Assembly (NCBI GenBank): GCA_028583605.1
Contig: CM053337.1
Location: forward strand, 19,984,488 to 20,048,487
Source: Dastarcus helophoroides
Lineage: Eukaryota > Arthropoda > Insecta > Coleoptera > Bothrideridae
DNA: 64,000 nucleotides
Direction of reading: 5' to 3'
Part shown: piece after piece, positions 1-11,259 of the stretch
Numbering within the stretch: the stretch's first letter is position 1
How the letters are laid out: the number at the start of each line of letters is the position of its first letter
Program-made: the position numbers and the translations under genes
Notes under the pieces: generated by a model
The model's database searches: none
The model's input: only the letters and a program-made list of their open reading frames with translations
What the model was told of the DNA's origin: nothing

Positions 1-640
1 CTACAGATCAGTGTGTCATAATTAGTGTCATAAGATTCAAATCCGATTGATTTTTTTTCCTCTTTTTTTCTACCTTATTTGAGAGTTTGAGTGGGCAGGA
101 TTATCACTCTGACAAATTCATGCTTTTATTAGTTCGGTAGTGACTAATTAATAATAAATATATATGTGCCGCTAGTCGAAAACAAAAAAAAACAGAACCG
201 TGAAATTGCGTTTAGATGCGTGGGCCCCCGGATTTAATCGATGACACGGACGCGCGACACTTTGAACGGTGAAGGATCTTGTCAATTTTTTTGGGACCAA
301 ATTGATTATGCATATTTTTATAGCGTGCGTTATTTCCTCATCCTGTTACATCTTGTTCGGTATTTTTGGGTTCATTTCCACCCTAAATTGAAACGAAAGC
401 GCATTCGGGGAACTTCTTACTCGTGCGAGAGCGTAAATCTGAATTTTTTTAGAAACGCTGGCTTTGTTCGGAAAATTTAAAATTCACTTCTAAAATTTCG
501 AAATTTTTGGCGAAGCTTCGTGTTGAAATCGATTTTTTTTTAATTTGGGGTGTTCTCGTAATTTTTCTCAAAGTTTTGGTCTTGAACTTGAATTTTTTAA
601 ACTTGAAAATTCCCAATTTCGTCTTGACAAATTTGAAGCT

Positions 641-910
641 TTTTCTACAAATGTCGATAGTTTTCTCCAAATGTCGATAGTTTTCTACAAATGTCGATAG
701 TTTTCTCCAAATGTCGATAGTTTTCTCCAAATGTCGATAGTTTTCTCCAAATGTCGATAGTTGTTCTCCAAATCTCGATAGTTTTCTCCAAATGTCTATA
801 GTTTTCTTCAAATGTCGATAGTTTTCTCCAAATGTCGATATTTTTCTCCAAATTTCGACTTGTTTCTTCAAATTTCGACTTATTTCTTCAAATTTCGACT
901 TTTTTTTATC
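641..910. repeat. 20-bp minisatellite array
   Basis: About 13 tandem units of 20 bp read TTTTCTCCAAATGTCGATAG with small variants; one unit is a base longer. At the right end the unit drifts into the form ending AAATTTCGACT, the core unit of the other arrays in this window. The ORFs translated from it on the minus strand (repeated WRKLSTF) only reflect the repeat. Confidence 0.9.
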
Positions 911-1189
911 AAAATTTCGAACTAAAACTTAAAAATTCCTGTTTTTTTTCTCTCGATGAATTTGAAGCTATTCCTCCAAAATTCGACTGTTTTTCGAATT
1001 GTTTAGTCCAAATTTCGAATTTTTACTTTTACCACAAAATTGCGATTTTAAGTTAAATCCCGAATGTTTCTAGAAATTTAGACATTTGTCATAATTTCGA
1101 CATTATCCTCAAAAGCTCGTCTTTTCGATTTTTAAAAATAAATGTCGCCATTTCGTTCTCAAAATTTTAATTTTGAATTTGAAATGTTT

Positions 1190-3835
1190 CAGCTTGCAAA
1201 TTCCAAAAATATGTTCATTAAAATTTAAAGCTTTTTCTACAAATTTTGACATTTTTCTCGAAATTTAGACTTTTTTTTTAAAATTTCGACTTCTTTCTCC
1301 AATTTCGACTTTTTTCTCCAATTTCGACTTTTTTCTTCAAATTTCGACTTTTTTCTCCAAATTTCGACTTTTTTATCCAAGTTTTGTATTAGAACGTGAA
1401 TTTTTTAAACTTGAAAATTCCAGTTTTTTTTTTCGATGAATTTGAAGCTATTTCGCCAAATTTCGACTTTTTTTTTTGAATTGTTCAGTTCAAATATGGA
1501 ATTTCTACTTTTACCACGAAATTGTGATTTTAAACGAAAACTAAAATTTTTGTAGAAATGTTGACCAAAGTCAAAATTTTGACTTTGGTCAAAATTTCGA
1601 CATTTTTCCCGAAACTTCGTCTTCGACTCGATTTTTTATAAATTTCGCAATTTTGTTCTCAAAATTTTAAACTGGAAATGCTTAAGCAAGCTGAATCCTT
1701 TTTCCATAAATTTGAAGCTTTCTCTGCAAATTGTCGACATTTTTTTCGAAATTTGAAATTTTTTTCCAAATTTCGATTTTTTTTGTCCAAATTTCGACCT
1801 TTTTGATCCAAATTTCGACCTTTTTGGTCCAAATTACGACTTTTTTGTTCAAATTACGACTTTTTTGTCCAAATTACGACGTTTTTCCCCAAATTTCGAC
1901 TTCTTTCTCCAAATTTCGACTTTTTTATCCAAGTTTCGTATTAGAACGTGAATTTTTTAAACTTGAAAATTCCAGTTTTTTTTTCGATGAATTTGAAGCT
2001 ATTTCTCCAAATTTCGACTTTTTTTGAATTGTTCAGTCCAAATACGGAATTTCTACTTTTGCCACGAAATTGTGATTTTAAACGAAAACTAAAATTTTTG
2101 TAGAAATGTTGACCAAAGTCAAAATTTTGACTTTGGTGCAAAATTTCGACATTTTTCCCGAAACTTCGTCTTCGACTCGATTTTTTATAAATTTCGCAAT
2201 TTTGTTCTCAAAATTTTAAACTAGAAATGCTTAAGCAAGCTGAATCTTTTTTCCATAAATTTGATGCTTTTTCTTCAAATTTTCGACGTTTTTTTCGAAA
2301 TTTGAAGTTTTTCTCCAAATTTCGGGTTTTTTTGTCCAAATTTCGACCTTTTTGATCCAAATTTCGACCTTTTTGATCCAAATTTCGACCTTTTTTGTCC
2401 AAATTACGACTTTTTTTGTCCAAATTACGACTTTTTTGTTCAAATTACGACTTTTTTTGTCCAAATTACGACGTTTTTCTCCAAATTTCGACTTCTTTCT
2501 CCAAATTTTGACTTTTTTATCCAAGTTTCGAATTAGAACGTGAATTTGTTAAACTTGAAAATTCCGGTTTTTTTTTTGTTTTTCGATGAATTTGAAGCTA
2601 TTTCTCCAAATTTCGACTTTTTTTTTGAATTGTTCAGTCCAAATCCGGAATTTCTATCTACTTTTACTACACAATTGCGATTTTAAACGAAAACTACCAT
2701 TTTTGTAGATATGTTGACCAAAGTCAAAATTTTGACTTTGGTGCAAAATTTCAAGATGTTTCCCAAAACTTCGTCTTAAACCCGATTTTTTATAAATTTC
2801 GCAGTTTTGTTCTCAAAATTTTAAACTAGAAATGCTTAAGCAAGCTGAATTTTTTTCCATAAATTTGATCCTTTTTCTGCAAATTTTCGACATTTTTTTC
2901 GAAATTTGAAGTTTTTCTCCAAATTTCTACTTTTTTCTCCAAATTTCGACTTTTTTTGTCCAAATTTCGACCTTTTTTGTCCAAATTTCGACCTTTTTTG
3001 TCCAAATTACGACTTTTTGTCCAAATTACGACTTTTTTGTCCAAATTACGACGTTTTTCTCCAAATTTCGACCATTTTCTCCAAATTTCGACTTTTTTTA
3101 TCCAAGTTTCGTATTAGAACGTGAATTTATTAAACTTGAAAATTTCAGGTTTTTTTCGATGAATTTGAAGCTATTTCTCCAAATTACGACTTTTTGTCCA
3201 AATTACAACTTTTTTGTCCAAATTACGACGTTTTTCTCCAAATTTCGACTTTTTTTATTCAAGTTTCGTATTAGAACGTGAATTTGTTAAACTTGAAAAT
3301 TTCAGGTTTTTTTCGATGAATTTGAAGCTATTTCTCCAAATTTCGACTTTTTTTTGAATTGTTCAGTCCAAATACGGAATTTCTACTTTTATTACGAAAT
3401 TGCGATTTTAAACTAAAACTAAAATTGTAAAAATGTTGAACAAAGTCAAAATTTTCACTTTGATGCAAAATTTCGACATTTTTCTCGAAACTTCGTCTTA
3501 AACTCGATTTTTGATAAATTTCGCATTTTTGTTCTCAAGATTTTAAACTAGAAATGTTTAAGCAAGTTGAATTTGTTTCTCCCATAAATTTGAAACTTTT
3601 TCTGCAAATTTTCGACTCTTTTTTCGAAATTTGAAGTTTTTCTTTAAATTTTGTGTCCAAATTTCGACTATTTTGTCCAAATTTCGACTTTTTTTGTCCG
3701 AATTTCGACTTTTTTTGTCCAAATGTCGACTATTTTTGTTCAAATTTTGACTTTTTAGTCCAAATTTCGACGTTTTAGTCCAAATTTCGACTTTTTTTCT
3801 CCAAATTTGGACTTTTTTTCTTCGAATTGTTTGAC
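1190..3835. repeat. Higher-order tandem repeat, unit about 550-595 bp
   Basis: The landmark ATTAGAACGTGAATTT starts at 1388, 1940, 2532, 3113 and 3270, giving spacings of 552, 592, 581 and 157 bp. There are thus four to five higher-order units, the last partial. Each unit contains a run of about 20-bp monomers (CCAAATTTCGACTTTTTT type), a conserved block around GATGAATTTGAAGCTATT, and a long palindrome centred on CAAAATTTTG. Unit-to-unit similarity is high by eye. Confidence 0.85.
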
Positions 3836-4199
3836 CCAACTTTTAACAGTGAAGTAATGATTTTTAAACAAAATCGCCTTGACCTTTTTCAAAATTTCGA
3901 ATCTAGTGTCGACATTTTTTTCGAAGCTTCGCCTAAACTCGATTTAAAAAAAAATAAATTCTGGGTTTTTCTCGTAATATCTGTTCTCAAATTTTCAAAG
4001 CTAGCAAATTTCGATTTCTTTTATAATAAACCCGAGTTATGTGGATTTTATGTGATGCGTCTGATGACCCGGATGACCCAACCGTAGTTTTTGTTTAGAA
4101 TTTTTGGGGCGAAGGAGGGTAGGCGGGTCCGTGTCCGATGTTAAGTTCTGGGGCCCAACGCGAAATTGCACCGTTCCCGTTTTTAAAGAAGTTTACTGA

Positions 4200-5690
4200 A
4201 TGTTATATTTGTTAATAAATTATAAATATTTATATCTGTAAAGTGAGTCTGTGGTCAAGTTGTAGAACCGATGTTTTTTATAATTTTATTTTCTCGAAAC
4301 TTTAACCGGCCAGATCGATGTTCTTGAATGTGTCATAGATAATTATATGATAAATATTTTACTTCTTGACTATATACACACTAAGAGACCGACAGAATTG
4401 TATTGTATCAGCATATTGCTTTTTATTCGTCTCGTTTACCCTTGGTCTAGTTAATCTTACGTTACGTTTATCTGATACATCGGAAATGCTCAAATTTCTG
4501 CGGATTATCACGTTTAAATCCACTTGTTTCATGGTGCTATTAAATTTAGAGTCTAGTATCTTATAGAAAGACTTACTTAGAGTATATATTACGTCGAATG
4601 TTCTATTTGCATGGTAGAGTCACCAATTTCACTTTTTTGGGTATATCGAGGTAACTTTGATTAACTAGAACGTTGTTTTTTTATTTTTGTGGCACAAATT
4701 CGAGTGATATGCCGATAATATACATGAACCTGTCCCTACCTAACTCAAGTTAGGCGTATATTGCACAACTGCAGTAAAAAAGCAATTATGTGTAGATGAA
4801 AAGAAGAGAGAATGCTGGGGTGAAAGAAATTATCGTTGTGAGCTCTAAGCAGTATTCTTTTATTTTTTGTTTGTTTATTGTTTTTGCCAATATTGTAAAT
4901 GTGAACATGTGGAGTTCATGGCATGCGCCGTTTTGAGTAAAACTGCCTGTAATGAATCTCCTATCATCTATAAATATATAAATAAATGATTAAATATGAA
5001 ATTATATGAAAATATGTAAAACTAAATGATCTGTAATAAATATGTCTTATTTAGTTGTTGTTTTATTTCATTCTTCAACCAATTATGAGGTACAGTCTAA
5101 AGATTTTGCAACAAGTTGATTTAAAAAATTCATTCGATCGAAACTTCCTAAATTTTAAATTTCGTCTGATTTCTCAAACTTATCTGTTTAACCACCTGTT
5201 TTTGTAAAAAAAACAGACTTCTCCCGCAGTTTTTACTTTTATTTTCTTTAATCTAGAAATACTGGATATCATTTAATTTTTTGCTATAATTTCGGCTTTA
5301 AAATGGAAACCTCGATTTTGTCAAAATTTCTTCGTCAATCTCAAATTTTTAGTTTTCTAGCAAATCTGAGTTTAGAAGTTGAATTTTCTTGAATGTTTCA
5401 CATTTTCTTTTAAAATTTTTAGATTTTTAAACCAATTTACATGAATTAATCTTCAAATTTGATTTTAATCCAATTTAAAATTGAATGTTTCATGAATTTC
5501 ATTGAATTTCTGTTAAAATTTTTAAAATAATTTATCTACACTAATCGCCAAATTTGAATTTAGTCACTTTTCGATTTTTAACTTGAATGTTTATTATTTT
5601 TTTAATTTTAAGTTTAATTCGAAATTTCGAGACAAATGTTGAATTTCAAAATATGGAATTTCTACACTGATTTCAAAATTCTAATTTTTT
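4200..5690. other. AT-rich DNA without recognisable genes
   Basis: No ORF with recognisable coding character and no tandem array is seen. 4200-5060 is ordinary AT-rich sequence. From about 5100 the sequence grades into diverged, non-tandem relatives of the TTTCGA-type repeats. Confidence 0.5.
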
Positions 5691-5695
5691 AAAAA

Positions 5696-6165
5696 TTAAA
5701 ATATAAAACTTGTCCCCTGAAACCAAGAAAGTTTAAAAAATACAACAAAGGTTGCTCTAACGCATTTCGATGGCCAAGCTATTTTCAGAGAGATACTTTC
5801 TTGGTTTAGGGGACAAGATTTGTATTTCAATTTTTGAAGATAACCAAGGAGCAGTCCGTTCCACCAAAGTTCTGCATTGATTTCGGTGAAACGGACTGGT
5901 CCTTGGTTATCTTCAAAAATTGAAATACAAGTATACAATACAGTATCTTTCTGAAGATGATAGCTTGGCTGTCAAAACGCGTTTTCCTCCAGGGTTCGAG
6001 TTTTTCCAACAAATTCGTTTTTTTTTAATTTCGAATATATTCTTGGAATTCGACTTTTCCTTAAAATCTGACGCTCTAACGCGTTTCGAAAGCCAAGCTA
6101 TCATCTTCAGAGTTTTATATTTCAATTTTTGAAGATAGCCAAGGACCAATTCGTTCCACCAAAAT
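5696..6165. repeat. Cluster of interspersed repeats, possibly Penelope-LTR-like, with a long hairpin
   Basis: Three related copies lie head to head. Each has a CTGAAGA-hairpin-CGAAACGCG motif (minus strand about 5764-5797, plus strand about 5950-5985, minus strand about 6075-6112). Next to these is a conserved tail containing GATAACCAAGGA and a CCGTTCCACC block. Two tails face each other at about 5819-5868 and 5884-5931 and form a near-perfect hairpin with arms of about 48 bp. Further copies lie at 18.2 and 57.5 kb, so this is a dispersed family. The motif resembles hammerhead-like sequences of Penelope-type terminal repeats, but no coding region is attached. Confidence 0.6.
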
Positions 6166-6169
6166 TCTA

Positions 6170-7272
6170 ATGTTTTGTGAAAAAATCCTAACTTAAGAAG
6201 TTGAAATTATTTTTCTTTACTTTGCAATATTTTTTAAAACTTGCTTATTCTCATAATGTCAACTTTTTTTCCAAATTGGACATTCTGGAAATTTCGACTT
6301 TCAAAATTCGTATTTTTTTGGAAATTACAGCTTTTTTGTCAACATTTTTCTTTTTGAAATTTCGACTTTATTCTCAAATAACTTTGTTTGGAAAATTAAG
6401 ATATTTTTAAAATTTCAACTTTATTCTCGAAACTTAGAAATTCTCTTGAAATGTCACTGTTTTCAAAATATGTCTCTTCAAAATTTTGCAATATTTCTTT
6501 TAAAAAACTGCTTTTGCTGAAAATGTTCACTTGTATTTCTGGAAATATAAATAAATAAAATTTGGCATTTTCTCAAAACTGACTTTTTTTCAAAATTCGT
6601 CTTTTTTTTGGATTTTCGACTTTGGCCTTAAAATTCTGTTTTTTAATCAACTTTCTTTGGAAAATTAAGACTTTTTGGTAAATTTCAACTTTTTTCTCAA
6701 CATCTCGAGGTTTTTTCCAGAGATTCTGTTTCCTTCTAATTTCGCAAAATTTTGTAAAATTTCTGTTTACTTTTAAAATTTCGACTTTTCTCCAAATTTC
6801 AATGTTTATTTTAAGAATTGTCCTATTTTAAAAATGTTGACTTCTGTTCTTTAAATTCTAATTTACTCTTAAATATTGCGTTTTTTCGTGCAGTCGGCGA
6901 TTTTTAGTAAAGCTCGATTTTATTGTAGAAAATTCAAGCTTTTCTTGTAATTATGACTTTTCAAAATTAGGGTTTTTTGAAGAGTTCGTAATATTTCTCA
7001 AAAATTCAGCTTTTTCTGAAATTTTAGGCCTTTTTTAATTCACTTTTGGGATTCTTCAAAAGTCGATTTTTATTAGAAAATTCGTTTTTAGCCACGGTGG
7101 GTTAGGGTGGAGCTCTCGGCTTAGTTCATGCAGCCTAGCGAAGGTCTTTGAGGATGATTTTTTTTCCATTTTTGTACTTTACTCCAAATTACTAACTTTT
7201 TCCTAAAATTCGTTATTTTGTTTCCACTTTATTTTTAAAAACAGCTTTCTCTCTCCGTCTCTCTCTCTCTTC

Positions 7273-7303
<31 letters not shown>

Positions 7304-8130
7304 TTCTCTCGTCTTTCTTCTCTTCTCTTCTCTACTCTACACTACTCTATTCGACATTTTCTTTTCTTTCGAAATTGTTTTACCAATTTTCTCAAAATTC
7401 GAATTTATCAGAAAATTTGGATTCTTTTAAATCGTCTTATTCTCGAAATTTTAAATTTCTTCTTAAAATTTAAATTTCTTTGGAACATTGCCAATTTTTT
7501 GTCGAAATTTCGAGCTTTTCTTACAATGGTGACTTTCTCCTTGAAATTTTTCCTAAAATTTAACTTTTTCTTCTTCTCTGAAAAATTCAACTTTTTTAAA
7601 GTTCTAAAAATTTGTTGAAGCTTCCAGTTTATTTTTACAACTTTTCTTTTTGAAATTTTACAATTTTTCAAAAAATCGAAATTTCTCTAAAAATTTCAGG
7701 TTTTTAATTTGTTCTGGGTTTCAATCTATTGTCAAAATTCGACGTTTTTTTTTCTTCTTTTGTTGAGAACCTTTGATTTCGTTTTTTTCGAAATCTTCAT
7801 TTTTTCGAGATCCCTTTTTCACAATTCTTTCGAAGTCTTTTTCTCAATATTTTCGAAATCTCTTCCTCTTTTTCAAAATTCGGCTTTTTTTTGGAAATTT
7901 CAGCTTTTATTTCGAACTTTGATATTTGCTTATTCTCGACTCCCCAATTTAGTCTTTTTCTAGAAATTTCAAGTGTTTTTTTCAGAAGGTTAATACAAAT
8001 CAATTAAAAATTTCGTAAAAAATATTTCTTGTCATCGTAATTTTTTAGTCAATATTTAAGCAAAACGTAAAAAGTATTTTTGAAAATTTCCATTTCTGTA
8101 GGTCACATGTTTAATGGGTATTCATTTTCT
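6170..8130. repeat. Diverged AT-rich repeat tract
   Basis: Degenerate relatives of the AAATTTCGACTTTTT repeat run throughout, without a clear period. A short unrelated insert (about 7088-7150, rich in GGGTTAGGGTGG) and a CT-rich microsatellite interrupt them. No convincing coding sequence was found on either strand. Confidence 0.6.
7248..7348. repeat. CT-rich microsatellite
   Basis: A run of about 100 bp is made almost wholly of C and T on the plus strand, chiefly CT dinucleotides with TTCT interruptions, inside the AT-rich repeat tract. Confidence 0.9.
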
Positions 8131-8179
8131 GCATGTCTGCCCTTTTTGGCTTTTATGTAATTATTTTTTTAGAGAAATT

Positions 8180-8245
8180 TAAAGAGCCGCAATTGCCTTT
8201 TAAAGAGCCATATGCGGCTCAGGAACCGCGGTTTGCCGACCTCTG
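8180..8245 (-). mobile_element. Probable solo terminus of a hAT-type element
   Basis: On the minus strand the sequence starts CAGAGGTCGGCAAACC, followed by inverted sub-repeats around GAGCCGCATATGGCTC. A terminus beginning CAG and carrying GGTCGGCAAAC is typical of hAT superfamily MITEs of insects (established knowledge). No partner end or flanking duplication was found, so this is probably a fragment. Confidence 0.4.
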
Positions 8246-8654
8246 CTCTAGGAAATTAAGTTCATTTCTAAATTCCAACTTTTTTCTAGAAATTTCAACT
8301 GTAGTTTATTTTTGGAAACTACGTCTTTTTTAATTTCGCATTATTTTAAAAAATTATGCTTTTTTGATAATATCGACTGTTTTAAATCAATTTTTTGGAA
8401 ATTTCAACCTGTTTCTTAAAATCCATATTTTTACAAAATTTCGGCGACTTTATTTTCAACTTTTTCCCCGAAATTTTGATTTTTTTTATTCAAAATTTCT
8501 TACTTTTCACCAGATTCAGTATTTCCCAAACATTCCCCTTTTCCATTTCTGTTGAATGGCATTTTCTTCACCAGTTGCTTCTTCCAGGCGTCTAAATTTT
8601 CAATTACCTTTTTTTCGTTAATAACAATAAACACAAATTTCTAAGACAGAAAAG

Positions 8655-9544
8655 CAGTGGCGGCTGGTCTTAAAGAGCGCAAGAGCGCGCGCTCCTCGTG
8701 AAATGAGCGATCTATTCTTTTCTGTTTAATGTAAAAGACTTGGATTTATCATATTTTTAAACACAAAATAATGATACATTAATTAACTAATAATACTTGT
8801 GAGTAACTTGGAATAAAGTAGGCAAACGTTTGATTACATTATATTAAATATTATAAGGAAATTTAAATAAGTTGGTGCGCGCAGAATTATGCACCTAGCG
8901 TGGCTGCCGTGCGATGCCTATCAACGGCCTTCACGGGACACGGAGAAATAAACTACAGAACACCACGTTAAAGCTAGCCCGGGGTACGCCGCTCCGCGCT
9001 TATGCGATATTGCCAAATGGTGAGTACGAGACATAGTTTGGAGTGTGTATTTAAGGTTTATGATGCTAAATGCGTAGGTGCCCTCTGATCTGATTGCGAT
9101 TGCTAATTGTGCCACTTACAGGCCTAACTGCCAATAGTACCGCTATTCACAAAGAGATAGCGGTACCCAATCTAGGGTCTAATTAATTATTCATTTATAG
9201 ATTTGGATTTAAACAATTTTGATGAGAAAGTAATGAAGACTTTATTTCTTTAAAAGATCGTAGAGCGGATTTTGTTTAAAAAATATTTTTTTTTGTGTTT
9301 TTGTAGAGTTTAATTAGAACCTTGTAATAAAATATATTTTATTTTCAAATGCAGTTTTCATGAAATGGATAAGATGGTAATTAAATTTAATTCCTAAAAA
9401 TACTATTAAATATCACACCTTTTGGGTCATTTTTGTTTCTCTTAAATTTAATATCTTGCTATGACACTGGAGTCACCTAAACTCTTAACTACTAATATTT
9501 TTGCATTTGCGCACCCCCTGTCAAAAAGTCACCAGCCGCCACTG
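8655..9544. mobile_element. hAT-type non-autonomous DNA transposon (MITE), 890 bp
   Basis: Perfect 14-bp terminal inverted repeats (CAGTGGCGGCTGGT and complement) sit at 8655-8668 and 9531-9544. They are flanked by a perfect 8-bp direct repeat, CAGAAAAG, at 8647-8654 and 9545-9552. An 8-bp target duplication and a CAG start are diagnostic of the hAT superfamily. The interior has no transposase ORF, only short spurious frames, so the element depends on an enzyme from elsewhere. The intact target duplication suggests it has not been rearranged since insertion. Confidence 0.9.
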
Positions 9545-9552
9545 CAGAAAAG

Positions 9553-10160
9553 TAAAAATTTCTAGAAAACAATTCCTACTAGCGACCTTTTAGTGACCCA
9601 GATTAAGTCTCTGACCAATATATTGTTAAGGAAAGCTGTGCTTCCCAATTTCCATTGAGAACACTCCACTGTTAGATACCATTTTGTGCATTAAATGTGC
9701 TGCTATGCAGCAAGAATCCATCATATTTCTGCGTCCCTGCGTAACATTTGTACGCGTAAGTGGTAGCATTTTTAGTCTTTTGGCCAAAATGTCTGCATTT
9801 TAACAAATTATCATGTATAGATTCATAAAACGCAGCTAAGAATGGGGCCCTATAAGGAAAATAAAACAAAATGCAGAATAATGATATATTGTAAGAATGG
9901 AGTAAACATATGTAGCTATGTTCTATAGAAACAATGAAAATTTAAGTACAGACTAGACAGAATTGACGCATGGCATCATAACTAACAGCAGTCCATTATA
10001 TGGTGACTACAAGCTAAATGTTTTATGTACAAGCATCCAAATTTCAAAAAATTTACAAAACAATCAAATCAAACACAACTCCAAGCTTTGAAATCTATGC
10101 AACCAGTTACCCCCATCCTAAAACCCAATTTACATCAGAATTTAAACCGGCGATTTAATG
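9553..10160. other. Unassigned AT-rich DNA
   Basis: No tandem structure, transposon end or coding segment was recognised between the hAT-type element and the 17-bp minisatellite. Confidence 0.5.
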
Positions 10161-10164
10161 CAGT

Positions 10165-10555
10165 GCAAACCCATTAAGAGCGGACACTCATTAAGAGCGG
10201 ACACTCATCAAGAGCGGAAACTCATCAATAGCGGACACTCGCCAACAGCGGACACTCATCAATGGCGAATACTCATCAGCAGAGAACACTCATCAATGTC
10301 GAATACTTATCAGCAGCGGACACTCATCAATAGCGGACACTCATCAATGGCAAATACTCATCATTACTGGACACTCTGAACAGTGGACATGCATCAACAG
10401 TGCACCCTCATCAATAGTACACACTAATCAATAGCAAACACTCTCAATATCTGACACTCAATAGCTGACACTCTTAATATCTGACAATCAAATAGCGGAT
10501 ACCCTCAATGGCGGATGCCCCCAACAGCGACCATCTCTCAATAGTGGTAATCTAC
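10165..10555. repeat. 17-bp minisatellite
   Basis: About 20 units follow AGCGGACACTCATCAAT with growing divergence toward the right end. A 17-bp period is not a multiple of three, so the 73-residue plus-strand ORF over it (10158-10379) is not a conserved repeat protein. Confidence 0.9.
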
Positions 10556-10559
10556 TCCC

Positions 10560-11035
10560 CCAAAGATGAACTTTGAATTTTTTGAAAAACGTCGATCCCA
10601 CACATTTATTTGATCCTGTCCTCAAGTTCTCATCCCTCAAAATTACGCAGTTTTTACTGTCCGCTATGAGAACTTTACTGCTATTTTACCCAATTTAGTT
10701 TCTTAGATTTCAAACGACTTGGAAATTGTTACAAAATAAATTCATTTACCATCTGATATACAAAAAAAAATACATGAAAATGTCGTCAGTCTTCGAATTT
10801 TTTGATCCAGCTAAGAAAATATAAGCGAATTTTAAAATAATAATACTGAAAACTGATAAGTCTCAAAGTGTTTAGATCCATAATACAGCGTGTGATTCGT
10901 ATTCCTAAGATAGACTGACCTTTGGGAACCATCAGGTCTTGCGCTTGTGGCGATAACGGTAAATAGTACGGTCGAATTTCTCCCTGACTATGAATATTTT
11001 TTTTTAATATTGTAACAGTACAATTGAGATATATT
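10560..11035. other. Unassigned AT-rich DNA
   Basis: This is spacer sequence between the 17-bp minisatellite and the inverted-repeat arm at 11036. No supported gene or repeat was seen. Confidence 0.5.
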
Positions 11036-11250
11036 GTAGTAGATAGCCAAAGCCGGTTCTAACACGAAATACCATGTTGTTTCTTATGGAGGTCTATTGT
11101 GGTACGGTTTTGTTACCTCGAGTCAACTAAACAAGGATTGTTAGAGGCTATCGAGGTAAGGTTTTGGTACCCTGAATCAACTAAACAACCAAGGAAACAT
11201 CTAGCTAACCAACTCTACAACTAAACAACCAACTAACCAATTTGTTTAGT
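11036..11250 (+). repeat. Left arm of a 5.4-kb inverted repeat pair
   Basis: This segment (containing GTTCTAACACGAAATACCA and GGTTTTGGTACC) matches the reverse complement of about 16380-16500. The pair encloses the tandem arrays at 11.26-14.4 kb and the duplicated AT-rich blocks. It could be the ends of a large foldback-like element or two opposed copies of one dispersed repeat. Confidence 0.55.
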
Positions 11251-11259
11251 TGCTTGTTT

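Larger units (their letters stand above)
190..4195. repeat. Satellite-like block bounded by diverged inverted repeats
   Basis: A 4-kb block of short tandem arrays lies between two inverted copies of a non-array sequence. The left copy is at about 190-258 and the right at about 4118-4195. Both carry GGGCCCC, an AATT-CG stretch and GACACGGAC in matching order once one is reverse-complemented. The interior is the 20-bp minisatellite and the roughly 0.57-kb higher-order repeats listed separately. The layout resembles a foldback or inverted-repeat transposon with internal tandem repeats, but no transposase or target duplication is visible. The short ORFs inside are low-complexity translations of the arrays, not genes. 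Confidence 0.5.

Noticed and set aside
449..3839. Many short ORFs rich in Phe/Ser/Lys/Asn (for example minus 449-871 and plus 1731-2027)
   Set aside because: They are translations of the 20-bp and higher-order repeats, are open on both strands, and have no codon or domain signal.
4055..4085. CTGATGACCCGGATGACCC as a possible hammerhead core
   Set aside because: No GAAA box follows at a suitable distance and no stems pair.
10158..10379. 73-residue plus-strand ORF with SGHS-like repeats
   Set aside because: It overlaps the 17-bp minisatellite; a period not divisible by three cannot encode a conserved repeat protein.
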